Part shown: positions 1 to 8,112 of the stretch, piece by piece | How the letters are laid out: the number at the start of each line of letters is the position of its first letter | Position numbering within the stretch: the first letter of the stretch is position 1 | NCBI GenBank assembly: GCA_963824225.1 | Contig: CAWGOF010000003.1 | Span: forward strand, 3,162,001-3,226,000 | Direction of reading: 5' to 3' | Length of the DNA stretch: 64,000 nt | Source of the DNA: CAWGOF01 sp963824225 | GTDB taxonomy: Bacteria; Acidobacteriota; Polarisedimenticolia; Polarisedimenticolales; Polarisedimenticolaceae | The notes under the pieces: generated by a model | The model's database searches: none | What the model was told of the DNA's origin: nothing | Seen by the model: the letters and a program-made list of their open reading frames with translations, nothing else | Made by a program: the position numbers and the translations under genes

Positions 1-130
1 CAAACACGGCGACTACGGGTGCAAGTTCTCACGTACGGCCGCGCGCCTGTGGTAGGTACAGTCGACCTTCGCATCTAGTGGTCCTGGTCGGTGAGGCCGC
101 GGCGTGCAACTCGACCACTCGGTCCCCCCG

Positions 131-270
131 AGCTCGTAGCGCGCCGCCGCCTCCGCAATCCCCACGAGCAGCGCGCCGTCCGCGACTGCCCGGTGGCTCC
201 ACGTCTCGCGTGCGAGAGAAGGTTCCGTTCGTTGCCTGGACGGCGATGTATCCTGCGAAGCCGGAGACTG
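131..270 (-). pseudogene. Degenerate 3' fragment of a PQQ-propeller gene
   Basis: Bases 131-218 align closely, without gaps, with 1851-1938, the 3' end of the PQQ gene downstream. Bases 216-270 continue with the stretch starting near 2208 of that gene (shared run GAGAAGGTTCCGTTCG). About 270 bp present in the intact gene are missing here, and the junction lies at a short CGAG(A)G direct repeat. The minus-strand reading gives VADGALLVG against VADGVLLVR in the intact gene, but in broken frames and without a start. Its upstream side is cut off by the serine hydrolase gene at 278. I read it as a decayed duplicate. Bases 1-130 hold nothing else I can support. Confidence 0.6.
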
Positions 271-277
271 AACAAGG

Positions 278-1564
278 ATGCGCTCGCGCCACAGAATCTT
301 GGTCGCGTCTGGCTTGATCCTGCTTTGGGTCCTGGCAGTGCTCGCTGCGGTGCTCGTCGAAGCGTGGTGGTTCCCGCACCCCGCCGTCGTTCGGGGCGAT
401 CTGGTGTCGATCGAGAACCATATGGTCCGCAAGCTCGGCGATGCGGTGCGCGACAAGAGACTGGGCAGTGCGGGTCTCGTATTGATCCATGGCGGTGAGA
501 TCGCCGCAGAACACGGCTTCGGCGTCGCGAATGCCGAAACGCAAGCTCCTGTCGAGACCGACCGAACGCTGTATCAGGTTGCTTCGGTGAGCAAGGCTGT
601 CACGGCCTGGGGCGTCATGAAGCTGGTGGAGGAGGGCAAGCTGTCCTTGGATGGGCCGGTCATGCCCCACCTCGAGCGATGGCAGTTTCCGCGAAGCGAG
701 CAGCATCGCGACAAGGTGACCGTCAGGCATCTGCTGAGCCATACGGCCGGGTTGGACGACGGCTTGGGCTATGGCGGCTTCTTGCGTCCCGAGGACGTAC
801 AGACTCTCGAGGAATCGCTGACGTTGACCAAGGATTCGACGGTGGGCGAGCCCCGCCCGGTCCGAGTGACGAGGGAGCCCGGAGGGGGCATGGCGTACTC
901 GGGCGCCGGCTACACCATCCTGCAGCTATTGATCGAGGAGGTCACGAATCGGCCATTCGCGGACTACATGAAGGAGGCTGTGCTCCAGCCGCTAGGGATG
1001 ACAAAGGCAAGCTTCGATCTGGACACGATCACAGCCGAGGGCCGCGCGCAGGAGGTAGCCACCAGCTACGATCGCAGACTGCAACCCCAGCCTCGTCGAC
1101 GCCACACAGCGAAGGCGGCGGTTGCGCTCTACGTAACGCCTCACGACCTGGCGCAGATTGCCATGGCCTACGCGGCCGCCGAGAATCCGGTGCTCAGGCA
1201 GGAAACGCTGAAGCAGATGTTGATGCCGCAGCGGGGGACGGCTGGAACCTGGGGCTTGGGGCAAACGCTTTTCGTTGCGAATGACGCCGGCGGTCACGTC
1301 GTGGGGCATGACGGTGGATCACCTCCCGCGTGGGGTGCATGGATGCGGGTGAATCCTGCGACCGGCAATGGCATGGTGATGGTGGTTTCAGGCGCGCGAG
1401 GGGCGGTGAATCGACTGGCGCATGATTGGTTGTACTGGGAAACCGGAAAGGTGGCATTCGAGATGCGGCGGGGAATCGTGCAGGGACGGCTTGTGCACGC
1501 GTCGATGGCCATCCTTGTTGGCGCGATCGTGATCGTGCTGTGGTCGAGAGCATGGACGACTTGA
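278..1564 (+). CDS. Serine hydrolase, class C beta-lactamase/DD-peptidase fold, membrane-anchored
   Basis: A 428-residue protein of the class C beta-lactamase-like serine hydrolase family (penicillin-binding protein/esterase relatives). Visible motifs are SxxK as S103-V-S-K106, the second motif as YSG at 207-209 (Asn of YxN replaced by Gly, common in esterase-like members), and HDG at 344-346. An N-terminal hydrophobic segment (about 8-28) and a C-terminal one (about 405-424) suggest a periplasmic catalytic domain held by membrane segments at both ends. The substrate is unknown; hydrolysis of a peptide, ester or beta-lactam bond is the family expectation. The gene overlaps the start of the next small reading frame, which suggests translational coupling. 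Confidence 0.85.
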   Translation: MRSRHRILVASGLILLWVLAVLAAVLVEAWWFPHPAVVRGDLVSIENHMVRKLGDAVRDKRLGSAGLVLIHGGEIAAEHGFGVANAETQAPVETDRTLYQVASVSKAVTAWGVMKLVEEGKLSLDGPVMPHLERWQFPRSEQHRDKVTVRHLLSHTAGLDDGLGYGGFLRPEDVQTLEESLTLTKDSTVGEPRPVRVTREPGGGMAYSGAGYTILQLLIEEVTNRPFADYMKEAVLQPLGMTKASFDLDTITAEGRAQEVATSYDRRLQPQPRRRHTAKAAVALYVTPHDLAQIAMAYAAAENPVLRQETLKQMLMPQRGTAGTWGLGQTLFVANDAGGHVVGHDGGSPPAWGAWMRVNPATGNGMVMVVSGARGAVNRLAHDWLYWETGKVAFEMRRGIVQGRLVHASMAILVGAIVIVLWSRAWTT

Positions 1565-1836
1565 AAGCAAGAGCGCGAGCTCTCCTTCGAGGCCCGTGTT
1601 GCATCTCCAAGCAAGAAGGCAGCCCGTGCGCTGTTGATCTCATCCAGCGGTACGTTCACGGCGAACCCCTGGACGGTGCCGAGCTGTCACGCTGCCTTCG
1701 AAGCGCTCGAGCGATGGCGAAGGATCCGGAGGACGCGACGGGTCCTGAACGCGACGCGAGGCATTTCTACGCTCGCGCGGCGGCGATCCTGCAGGGAATC
1801 CAGGCGGAGACCCTGAGACCTGACCCCGGGACCTGA
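1552..1836 (+). CDS. Small hypothetical protein, coupled to the serine hydrolase gene
   Basis: A 94-codon reading frame whose ATG lies inside the 3' end of the serine hydrolase gene, 10 bases before its TGA. It encodes a soluble, charged, mostly helical sequence beginning MDDLKARARALL, with two internal cysteines. I recognise no family. The last residues (LRPDPGT) are encoded by a copy of repeat family B, so the original C-terminus may have been replaced. The start overlap and same strand favour a real coupled gene, but length and lack of a recognised domain leave doubt. Confidence 0.4.
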   Translation: MDDLKARARALLRGPCCISKQEGSPCAVDLIQRYVHGEPLDGAELSRCLRSARAMAKDPEDATGPERDARHFYARAAAILQGIQAETLRPDPGT

Positions 1837-1839
1837 CCC
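1809..1839. repeat. Repeat family B, copy 1
   Basis: Contains AGACCTGACCCC followed by GGGACCTGACCCC. The same unit occurs at 13881-13961 and 62855-62895. It directly abuts the TGA stop codon of the minus-strand PQQ gene (1841-1843) and provides the last codons of the plus-strand small gene, so it sits between two converging genes. Confidence 0.65.
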
Positions 1840-1840
1840 C

Positions 1841-3571
1841 TCAATCCTGAAGCTCGTAGCACGCGGCCTCTTCCGCATTCCGCACGAGCAGCACGCCGTC
1901 CGCGACCACCGGGTGGTTCCACGTCTTGCCCTCGAGAGCCTTGAACCGGGCGATCTCGCGCAGACCTGCGGGGTCAGCCGCGACGAGGACGACCTCGCCT
2001 TCGTCCGTGGTGATGAGCAGCGTACCCATATCCTCCAGCAGCACGACCTGGCCGTTGCCGTAGCGGCCGCCTTTCCAGCTCCGCTGCCCGGTCCGTGCGT
2101 CGATACTGGCGAAGATGTCGCCGTCGAAGCCGTAGCAGTGGTCCTCGTGGCACACCGCATCGTTGAAGTACGGCTTGAACGCGCGCGACTCCCAGTTCGT
2201 TTCGCTCGAGAAGGTTCCGTTCGAGGCGTTGACGGCGATGCTGCGCGTTCCGTGGCCGAAGCCGGTGGGCAACATCACCGTTCTCTGGTCCGCGAGCAAG
2301 AGCGGCATGGTGAGGCGCGCCATTCCGGGGGCCAGGCGCCACTCGTGCTGCCAGACGGGCGTGCCGTCCTCGGGCCGGAACGCCTCGATGCCGAAGTCGG
2401 TCATGATCAGCACCTGCTCGACGCCGCCGATACTCGCCGGCATCGGCGAGCCGTAGCTGAGCATGCCCTGGCCGGTCTTCCACAGCTGCTCCCCCGTGTC
2501 GCGGTCGTAGGCGACGAGGCCCTGGTTGCCCGCGGCGCCGGCGAACACGACCACGGCGCGTCCGGCAACGAGCGGCGAGCTCGAGAAGCCCCAGGGCGGC
2601 AGGGGAGCCTTCACATCCTCTTGCAGGCTGCGGCTCCACAGCGTTTCTCCGGTCGCCGCGTCGAGTCCCGTCACGGTGCCGTTCGCGCCGAGCGTGTAGA
2701 GCTTTCCGTCGTCGTAAGTCGGCGTCGCGCGCGGGCCGGGGCCGCCCTGCGGCTCGTCGAAGCGCTCCTTGCTCGCATGAGTCCACACCTCGCTCCCATC
2801 CTCGAGGCTGTAGGCCACGACGACCTCGTCCTCGCCGCGCTGCTCCTGCGTGAAAGCCAAGCCGCCGGCGACGGCGAAGGACGACCAGGCCGGGCCCACG
2901 GCATGGCGCCAGCGCGCCTTGGGCGGGTTCGCTTGCCAGTCGGTCGCGAACGTGACGCCGCGCACGACCCCGTCGCGCGAGGGTCCGCGGAAGCCGGGCC
3001 AGGTGGATGCCACTCCGACGAGCGATCCTTTCTCGCGCTGGGCTGAACCTGCAGTTCCGCCCGCGCGGTGCGCCTCGACGAAGCGATCTTCGGTAGTCTT
3101 TCCCCAGCGCGGCAGGAGCTCGAAACCGAGATCGCCTCGCTGCCCCGTGACGCGGAACGGCGTCCAGGGCAGGAGGGCGATCGCGATGCAGCTCGCAAGC
3201 AACCAGCGCCGCTTCTTCCAGTCCCACGAGCGGGTGAACAGAAGAGCGATCCCGAGGAGCAGGAGCGCCAGGGGGATCGCCTCGCTCATCAGCGCGAACA
3301 CCAAGGACTTGTCCGCGACGAGCACGACGATGACGAGCACGACGATGCCCGCGCCCACGCCCAGGAGCCGATCGCGCCAGCTCACGCGGCGGGCGAAGGT
3401 CCACCAGATCAAGATGCCGACGAGGCCGAGGAGCCCGGCGAACCCCAGGCTCATGAAGTGGAACATCGTCTGCGGGGCGATCCACGCCGGGATATACCGC
3501 AGCGCGAGCGCGGCCGCGATGATCAGCAGCGGAACGAGGAAGCGAGGCCTGGGCTTGGGCTCGGGCGTCAT
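1841..3571 (-). CDS. PQQ-like beta-propeller protein with N-terminal membrane domain
   Basis: A 576-residue protein. The first 150 residues hold about five hydrophobic segments. They are followed by a PQQ/BamB-like propeller starting at a WPGFRGPSRDG motif, with repeated blades of the type DGSEVW, TGETLW and TGEQLW. These blades usually build an eight-bladed propeller; here it would face the periplasm. No quinoprotein dehydrogenase catalytic residues are obvious, so a scaffold or binding role is more likely than redox catalysis. The stop codon abuts repeat B. A second, secreted PQQ protein sits at 54143 and a decayed relative at 131-270, so the family is expanded here. The ATG at 3571 is the natural start because the membrane segments follow at once. 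Confidence 0.85.
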   Translation of the reverse strand: MTPEPKPRPRFLVPLLIIAAALALRYIPAWIAPQTMFHFMSLGFAGLLGLVGILIWWTFARRVSWRDRLLGVGAGIVVLVIVVLVADKSLVFALMSEAIPLALLLLGIALLFTRSWDWKKRRWLLASCIAIALLPWTPFRVTGQRGDLGFELLPRWGKTTEDRFVEAHRAGGTAGSAQREKGSLVGVASTWPGFRGPSRDGVVRGVTFATDWQANPPKARWRHAVGPAWSSFAVAGGLAFTQEQRGEDEVVVAYSLEDGSEVWTHASKERFDEPQGGPGPRATPTYDDGKLYTLGANGTVTGLDAATGETLWSRSLQEDVKAPLPPWGFSSSPLVAGRAVVVFAGAAGNQGLVAYDRDTGEQLWKTGQGMLSYGSPMPASIGGVEQVLIMTDFGIEAFRPEDGTPVWQHEWRLAPGMARLTMPLLLADQRTVMLPTGFGHGTRSIAVNASNGTFSSETNWESRAFKPYFNDAVCHEDHCYGFDGDIFASIDARTGQRSWKGGRYGNGQVVLLEDMGTLLITTDEGEVVLVAADPAGLREIARFKALEGKTWNHPVVADGVLLVRNAEEAACYELQD

Positions 3572-3609
3572 TTCGGGTCCCCTCCGCCGGCCATTCTACG
3601 GCTTGGGGG

Positions 3610-4362
3610 TCAGATCGCGAGGTAGCCTCCGTCGATCACCAGCTCGGCACCGACGACGAACCTCGACTCGCTCGAGGAGAGGTAGAGCACCGCCGCGGCG
3701 ACCTCTTCGGGATCGCCGAAGCGCTTGAGCGGGACGTTCTCCTTGATCTGGTCCTTGATCTGGCGGGTCTGCTCTTCGGGGAAGCCCATGCGGTCGAGGA
3801 TCGGGGTCGTGATGGGCCCCGGGCTCACGACGTTCACGCGAATGCCGCGGGGGAGCAGATCGGCCGACACGGTCCGGGCCAGGTTGACGACCGCGGCCTT
3901 GGATGCGCCGTACACGCTCGAGCCCGGCATCCCCATGTGGGCGTTGATCGAGGCGTTCAGGACGACCGCCGCGCCACGCGACAGGAGCGGCACGGCGCGC
4001 TGGATCGTGAAGAACAGGCCCTTGAGATTCGTCGCCATCGTCTCGTCGAAGAACTGCTCGGTGACCTCCTCGAACGGTACGAACTTGCCGACACCGGCGT
4101 TGACGAAGAGCGCGTCGATGCGGTCGAACTTCGCGCGGATCTGGTCCATCGCCGACGCGATCTCGGGTAGCCGCGACATGTCGGCACGGATCGCGAGCGT
4201 ATCCGGCCCGATCTCCTTCTGCGCCGTCTTCAGCGTGGCCTCGTTGCGCCCCGTGATCGCGACGCGCGCGCCCTCGCGGGCGTACGCCTTGGCCGTTGCC
4301 AGGCCGATGCCGCTGTTGCCACCCGTGACGACCGCCACCTTGTCTGCGAATCGCTGGCTCAT
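3610..4362 (-). CDS. SDR family NAD(P)-dependent oxidoreductase
   Basis: A classical short-chain dehydrogenase/reductase of 250 residues, the usual family length. Visible are the cofactor motif TGGNSGIG (13-20), NAG (88-90), catalytic Ser138 (NASIN), Tyr151 and Lys155 (YGASK), and PGPI at 181-184. The substrate cannot be told; many relatives reduce ketones or oxidise alcohols of small molecules. I chose the ATG at 4362 because GGGAG lies about 9 bases upstream; an in-frame ATG at 4377 lacks such a site. It stands alone between the PQQ gene and the FG-GAP/CHRD pair, with about 150 bases of non-coding DNA upstream. Confidence 0.9.
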   Translation of the reverse strand: MSQRFADKVAVVTGGNSGIGLATAKAYAREGARVAITGRNEATLKTAQKEIGPDTLAIRADMSRLPEIASAMDQIRAKFDRIDALFVNAGVGKFVPFEEVTEQFFDETMATNLKGLFFTIQRAVPLLSRGAAVVLNASINAHMGMPGSSVYGASKAAVVNLARTVSADLLPRGIRVNVVSPGPITTPILDRMGFPEEQTRQIKDQIKENVPLKRFGDPEEVAAAVLYLSSSESRFVVGAELVIDGGYLAI

Positions 4363-4514
4363 GGTCGCGTCTCCCATGGATTGTTCGGAACGTCCATGAG
4401 CGAGCTCCGTCTTCAAGGTGCATGCCAGCAAATCGAGCGCAGTTCTCCTTCTCTTGATGCACCCCGAGGTGCGCGGGTGTCGATCGGCGTACACACCTGC
4501 GGCTCGATCGACAG

Positions 4515-5975
4515 TCAGGGGCAGCTGACACCCAAACTCGGCGTGCGACCGCAGGCGTTCTCGCTCGCCACGAGATAGACGAAGAGCGATACAGGGATCG
4601 ACGCGTCCGCGGCGACGGTGTCGGTGCCGTCGGACTCGATGCAGTCCACGCCGGAGAGGTCCGCCGGGCTCGTGCTGCGGAGAACGTCGTAGCGCAGCGC
4701 GCCCGATCCGCTTGGCGCCGGGGCGCTCCAGGAGATCTTCGTCGACGTGGGATCCGCGAGCGCAAGGTCGTCGACGCCCGCGGGCGCAGCCCAGGCGCCG
4801 GCGTTCGTGGGCGCACAGTCGGAGCCGTCGGTCACACCGTCGTTGTCCGCATCGGGCGACGCGCTCAAGCGATTGAGGTACACCGCTACGCTGTCGCCCG
4901 CCTCGTTGACCACCACGACGTCGAGTCGCGCGTCGCCGTTCAGATCGCCCACGGCGACGTCCGCGGGCCCGTCGCCCGCAGCCTTCGTCGTCTGCGCCGG
5001 GAAGGTCGCATCGCCCGCGTTCCAGCGGAAGGTCGCCGTGTCGGCGCCGCCGTTGGCGGCGACCAGGTCCGTGTCGCCGTCGTTGTCGAGATCGCCGCCA
5101 GCGAGACCGCTCGCGAACGTTCCCGCGCCGTACTTCGCCGGTCCCGTGAACTGCCCCGTGCCGTCGTTCGTGAACACCCCGATGTCGTTCGTGTACAGGT
5201 TCGCCACGGCGATGTCGTTGTCTCTGTCGCCGTCGTAGTCCGCGAGAACGATCCACTGCGGCTGGTCGTGCTCCGCGACGGTCGTAAACTCGTCGAACGC
5301 GCCCGTGCCGTCGTTGAACAGGATCGTCAGGTCGTTGGTGCCGTTGCTGTAGACGATGTCGCGGTCACGGTCGCCATCGAGGTCCGCCGAATCGATGCCG
5401 CCGGGGACGTAGCCCGCTCCGTAGTCGCCCTTCTTGAGGAACGTGCCGGCGCCGTCGTTGAGCAGGATCGACGCCTTGAAGCAGTTGGTCATGCCGGCGA
5501 CGTCGCGCTGCAGGTCGCCGTTGAAATCGCCGACGGTGATCCCCTGGGTCGAGTAGCACGCGTCGTACTCGACGGGCGGAGCGAACGTTCCGTCGCCGTC
5601 GTTGAGCAGGATCGAGACCGAGCCGAGCACCGTGGTGAAGGCGACCGCGAGGTCTCGGTCGCCATCCCGGTCGAGATCGGCGATCTGCACATCCGACGTG
5701 TAGGAGCTGCTCGGCCAGAGATCGTTGTGCGCCACCGCGCTCTGAAACGTCCCGTTGCCGTTGTTGAACAGGATCCGCAGGTCGCCCCCGACGTTGACGA
5801 CGGCCAGGTCGTTGTCCTGGTCGCCGTCGAGGTCTCCGATCGCGACGGCAGCGGGACCCAACCCGGCGCCGTAGAGCACGGCGTCGTCGAACGATGCCTG
5901 GCCGTGCGTCACAGGGAATAGCGTGAGAGCGATCGCCACGGTGGCGATCGCCGGGATGCCATGGTGCGCCGTCAT
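4515..5975 (-). CDS. Secreted FG-GAP/VCBS seven-bladed propeller protein
   Basis: A 486-residue secreted protein. An N-terminal signal peptide ends near THGQA, and seven FG-GAP/VCBS blades follow, each with a calcium-loop-like core such as DLDGDQDND, DLDRDGDRD or DLDNDGDTD. This matches the integrin-alpha-like seven-bladed count. Next comes a thrombospondin-3-like DADNDGVTDGSDC segment and a fibronectin-like C-terminal module similar to the tail of the large Kelch protein at 15661. The likely role is extracellular or surface calcium-dependent adhesion. It lies 11 bases downstream of the CHRD gene, so the two are probably co-transcribed. I used the ATG at 5975 because the signal peptide starts there; longer versions add only low-complexity residues. 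Confidence 0.85.
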   Translation of the reverse strand: MTAHHGIPAIATVAIALTLFPVTHGQASFDDAVLYGAGLGPAAVAIGDLDGDQDNDLAVVNVGGDLRILFNNGNGTFQSAVAHNDLWPSSSYTSDVQIADLDRDGDRDLAVAFTTVLGSVSILLNDGDGTFAPPVEYDACYSTQGITVGDFNGDLQRDVAGMTNCFKASILLNDGAGTFLKKGDYGAGYVPGGIDSADLDGDRDRDIVYSNGTNDLTILFNDGTGAFDEFTTVAEHDQPQWIVLADYDGDRDNDIAVANLYTNDIGVFTNDGTGQFTGPAKYGAGTFASGLAGGDLDNDGDTDLVAANGGADTATFRWNAGDATFPAQTTKAAGDGPADVAVGDLNGDARLDVVVVNEAGDSVAVYLNRLSASPDADNDGVTDGSDCAPTNAGAWAAPAGVDDLALADPTSTKISWSAPAPSGSGALRYDVLRSTSPADLSGVDCIESDGTDTVAADASIPVSLFVYLVASENACGRTPSLGVSCP

Positions 5976-5986
5976 GCCGACAAACT

Positions 5987-6571
5987 TCAGCGCTGGTGAG
6001 GACCCGGGCCCGGGCCGCGACGCGGAGCTTGGATCTGGCCGCGGATCTCGCCGCTCTCGTGCTTGGACGTGTGCACGTTGACGTAGGTGACGTGCTTCAC
6101 GATCGCGCGCAGCAACTCGGCGAACTCGTTCGGCTCGAGGCCCTGACCCGAAGGGCCGACGATGTCGTCGCCCGAGATCGTGCCGCTGATCGATCCGTCG
6201 CGGGGTCCCGGGCAGGTCTGCGTCCCCGCGGGTCCGTTTCCGAGGTTCGTGCACAGGAACACGGCGATGCCACCGTTCACGGCCCTCTGCCCGAGGTGGA
6301 TGTGCGCCTGCAACACGTCTCCCTCGAGGTCGGCGTAGGACAGCTCGTATTCGATCGACGTGCCGCCATCCGAGATCCTCGCGCGGAACCGGCCGTGCCC
6401 CGTCGACGAGACGGAGGGCGGCTCTTCGATCCCCCGGAGCGCGGCGACCAGGTCGCGGTCACCGTCGTCATCGTCGTCATCATCATCATTATTGGCCCAC
6501 ACGCCCCCGCCGAGCGTTGCGACGACGATCACCCCTAGAGCGAGCATGAGCCATGCGCTATGCTTCATCAT
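5987..6571 (-). CDS. CHRD domain protein, secreted
   Basis: A 194-residue protein with a signal peptide (about 1-26), an eight-Asp run right after it (encoded by a CATCAT/CGTCGT microsatellite), and a CHRD domain. CHRD hallmarks visible are AHIHLG, a middle GTISGDDIVGP and a C-terminal YVNVHTSKHESGEIRGQI. CHRD domains take their name from chordin; in bacteria they occur in secreted proteins of poorly known function. The C-terminus is rich in Pro/Arg/Gly. It is the first gene of a two-gene unit with the FG-GAP protein. Confidence 0.88.
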   Translation of the reverse strand: MMKHSAWLMLALGVIVVATLGGGVWANNDDDDDDDDGDRDLVAALRGIEEPPSVSSTGHGRFRARISDGGTSIEYELSYADLEGDVLQAHIHLGQRAVNGGIAVFLCTNLGNGPAGTQTCPGPRDGSISGTISGDDIVGPSGQGLEPNEFAELLRAIVKHVTYVNVHTSKHESGEIRGQIQAPRRGPGPGPHQR

Positions 6572-6724
6572 TGTTCCACCTCCCTCTCAGATTCTGCTCC
6601 CCCCGCTCTCGTTGCCATGCAGAGAACACCGGGATCCGCCGCGCAGAAACACCCGAGCCGCCAATGACGGATTCGTCATCGATGCGCATGACTTTGGGCG
6701 ACCGCGGACCTAGCTTCTCCCCCG

Positions 6725-7333
6725 ATGAACCCCCGGGGCATCGCAGCGTCAATATGCGCCGTCCTCCTTCTTTCCTTTGTGTCGACCGTCGCTGAACCAA
6801 AGAAACAGAAGGAAGAAGAAGAGGAGGAGTCGTCGTCGCCCTACGACGCGGCGACGCGCTCGAAGTCGAGGGACGCGATCACCAACGAGGACCTCGAGCG
6901 GATGATGGAGGAGAAGCCCGACGTGCAGCTCCGCGAGCTGCCGCCGACCCCTCCGCCCGCGCCGAAGGCTGCGCCGCCGAAGGCCAAGCCCAAGGGGAAA
7001 GTGCAGGCGAAGGCGCTGCCAGTGCCGCAGTCGCGGCAGCAGCCGCGGCCGCAGCCGCAGGCGCAACGCAGCTCCGTGCCCTTCGTCGTTGTGCCGAAAC
7101 GACCGCCGGCCGCTGCCGCCGGGAGCAAGGTCGCCGCCCTCGAGAGCCGCGTGGCCGACCTCGAGAAGGCGATCCTCGCGGCGAAGAACCCCGCGCTGCC
7201 GCGCGAGTGGACGAGACCCAAGGGCGTGCCGCCCGGCACCCTGAAGGACCGGGAGATGCAGCTGCGCCAGACCCGCGAGGAGCTGGCGGCCGCACGCCAG
7301 GAGCAGGCGCGACGGCGCGGCTCCGGTCCCTGA
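6725..7333 (+). CDS. Secreted Lys/Pro/Ala-rich protein with C-terminal coiled coil
   Basis: A 202-residue protein with a signal peptide (about 1-22), then an acidic KEEEEEESSS stretch, a Pro/Ala/Lys-rich linker (about 70-130) and a C-terminal heptad-rich region (about 135-195, with LESRVADLEKAI and LRQTREELAAARQEQ) predicted to form a coiled coil. I recognise no family. Such a layout suits a periplasmic spacer or structural protein. It is transcribed away from the CHRD gene and is followed directly by a copy of repeat A. Confidence 0.65.
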   Translation: MNPRGIAASICAVLLLSFVSTVAEPKKQKEEEEEESSSPYDAATRSKSRDAITNEDLERMMEEKPDVQLRELPPTPPPAPKAAPPKAKPKGKVQAKALPVPQSRQQPRPQPQAQRSSVPFVVVPKRPPAAAAGSKVAALESRVADLEKAILAAKNPALPREWTRPKGVPPGTLKDREMQLRQTREELAAARQEQARRRGSGP

Positions 7334-7355
7334 TCCTGGCTTGCCCGCGCGGCGC

Positions 7356-7395
7356 TGCCCCATTTGGGGCAGAAACTGAGAGTGTCCCCGTTTTA
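7356..7395. repeat. Repeat family A, copy 1 (half element)
   Basis: Holds the small hairpin TGCCCCATTTGGGGCA followed by GAAACTGAGAGTGTCCCCG. It matches the right half of the full palindromic element at 21383-21443; the left half is missing. It lies just after the stop of the Lys/Pro-rich protein. Confidence 0.7.
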
Positions 7396-7440
7396 CTCAG
7401 CCTGCTGCTTGATGTGGGCGAACATGCTGCGGGCGTTCCA

Positions 7441-7584
7441 GGTTGGGAAGACCCCGGCCGGGTCCGCGAGGCGTACGGCGACTCCGTCTACGACCGGCTG
7501 GTGGACGTGAAGACCACGTACGACGCCGACAACGTTTTCCACTACAACCAGAACATCCGCCCGGGGTTGAGTGGGGTAGTGTAG
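7441..7584 (+). pseudogene. 3' remnant of an FAD-linked oxidoreductase (BBE domain)
   Basis: Translation of these 144 bases gives a 47-residue tail with VREAYGDSVYDRLVDVKTTY and then DADNVFHYNQNIRPG. This is the characteristic C-terminus of berberine-bridge-enzyme-like FAD-linked oxidoreductases, where the NxNQNI motif is near the end. Nothing upstream in this frame resembles the FAD domain; instead there is repeat A. I therefore read it as the surviving 3' end of a deleted gene. The non-coding stretch 7334-7619 holds only this remnant and the repeat. Confidence 0.6.
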
Positions 7585-7619
7585 GGGAGGGGTGCGACGC
7601 TGCCGTTCGGCGGCCAGAA

Positions 7620-7877
7620 TCAGCGGTAGACCTCACGACGATGGCCAACCTTGATGACCGTCACGGTGAGATCGTTGTCGATGATCTCGTAAAGAATCCG
7701 GTAGTTGCCTTGTCGCACGCGGTACAGGTCGTGACCGCTCATCTTCTCAGCGCCCGGCGGGCGTGGCTCGTCTGCCAACTCGCGCATTCTCGCGGCCAGG
7801 CGCCGCCGGTCCTTCCGTGGAACGTCCTCGAGCTCTTTGGCGGCCGATGGTTTGATCCGCAGCCTATAGCTTGCCAC
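7620..7877 (-). CDS. RelE/ParE-family toxin
   Basis: An 85-residue basic protein of the RelE/ParE toxin superfamily. Typical features are the N-terminal YRLRIKPSAAKELEDVP strand-helix, R-rich helices, and the C-terminal YRVRQGNYRILYEI...VIKVGHRREVY pattern. RelE members cut mRNA on the ribosome. The arginines in the middle and the final HRREVY fit a RelE-like RNase better than a ParE gyrase poison, but this is inference. It starts with GTG inside the antitoxin gene (14-base overlap), which makes translation dependent on the antitoxin. Confidence 0.9.
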   Translation of the reverse strand: MASYRLRIKPSAAKELEDVPRKDRRRLAARMRELADEPRPPGAEKMSGHDLYRVRQGNYRILYEIIDNDLTVTVIKVGHRREVYR

Positions 7878-8094
7878 GGCGCCGCAGGTCCTTCAGGACC
7901 TTCTCGAGATCGAGGCTGGGTTCCTTCGCTCGTGCTCGGTAGGCAGCCAGATCCTCGGCGTCCTCCGCGAGGTTCTGGCGAACCGCGTCGTTCACGAGGT
8001 CCGAGATGGACCTCTCCGCTACTGCGGCTTTCACGCGAAGGGCTCGATGCAGGTCTGCGTCGAGATAAACGGTGGCGCGCTTCGACGTTCCCAT
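7864..8094 (-). CDS. Ribbon-helix-helix antitoxin
   Basis: A 76-residue partner of the RelE-like toxin. The N-terminal KRATVYLDADLHRALRVKA is a ribbon-helix-helix DNA-binding fold like that of CopG/ParD antitoxins. The C-terminal part (about 48-76, acidic then basic) would wrap the toxin. It precedes and overlaps the toxin gene, the normal order for such modules. Autoregulation is likely through the repeated GACGTCAA sites just upstream (8114-8130). Confidence 0.88.
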   Translation of the reverse strand: MGTSKRATVYLDADLHRALRVKAAVAERSISDLVNDAVRQNLAEDAEDLAAYRARAKEPSLDLEKVLKDLRRRGKL

Positions 8095-8112
8095 GTGGGG
8101 CAGGTTAGTGTC

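Noticed and set aside
7393..7446. Minus-strand tail (FPTWNARSMFAHIKQQAE) ending at repeat A
   Set aside because: It looks protein-like and its stop abuts the repeat, but there is no recognisable upstream domain and it runs into the plus-strand BBE remnant.
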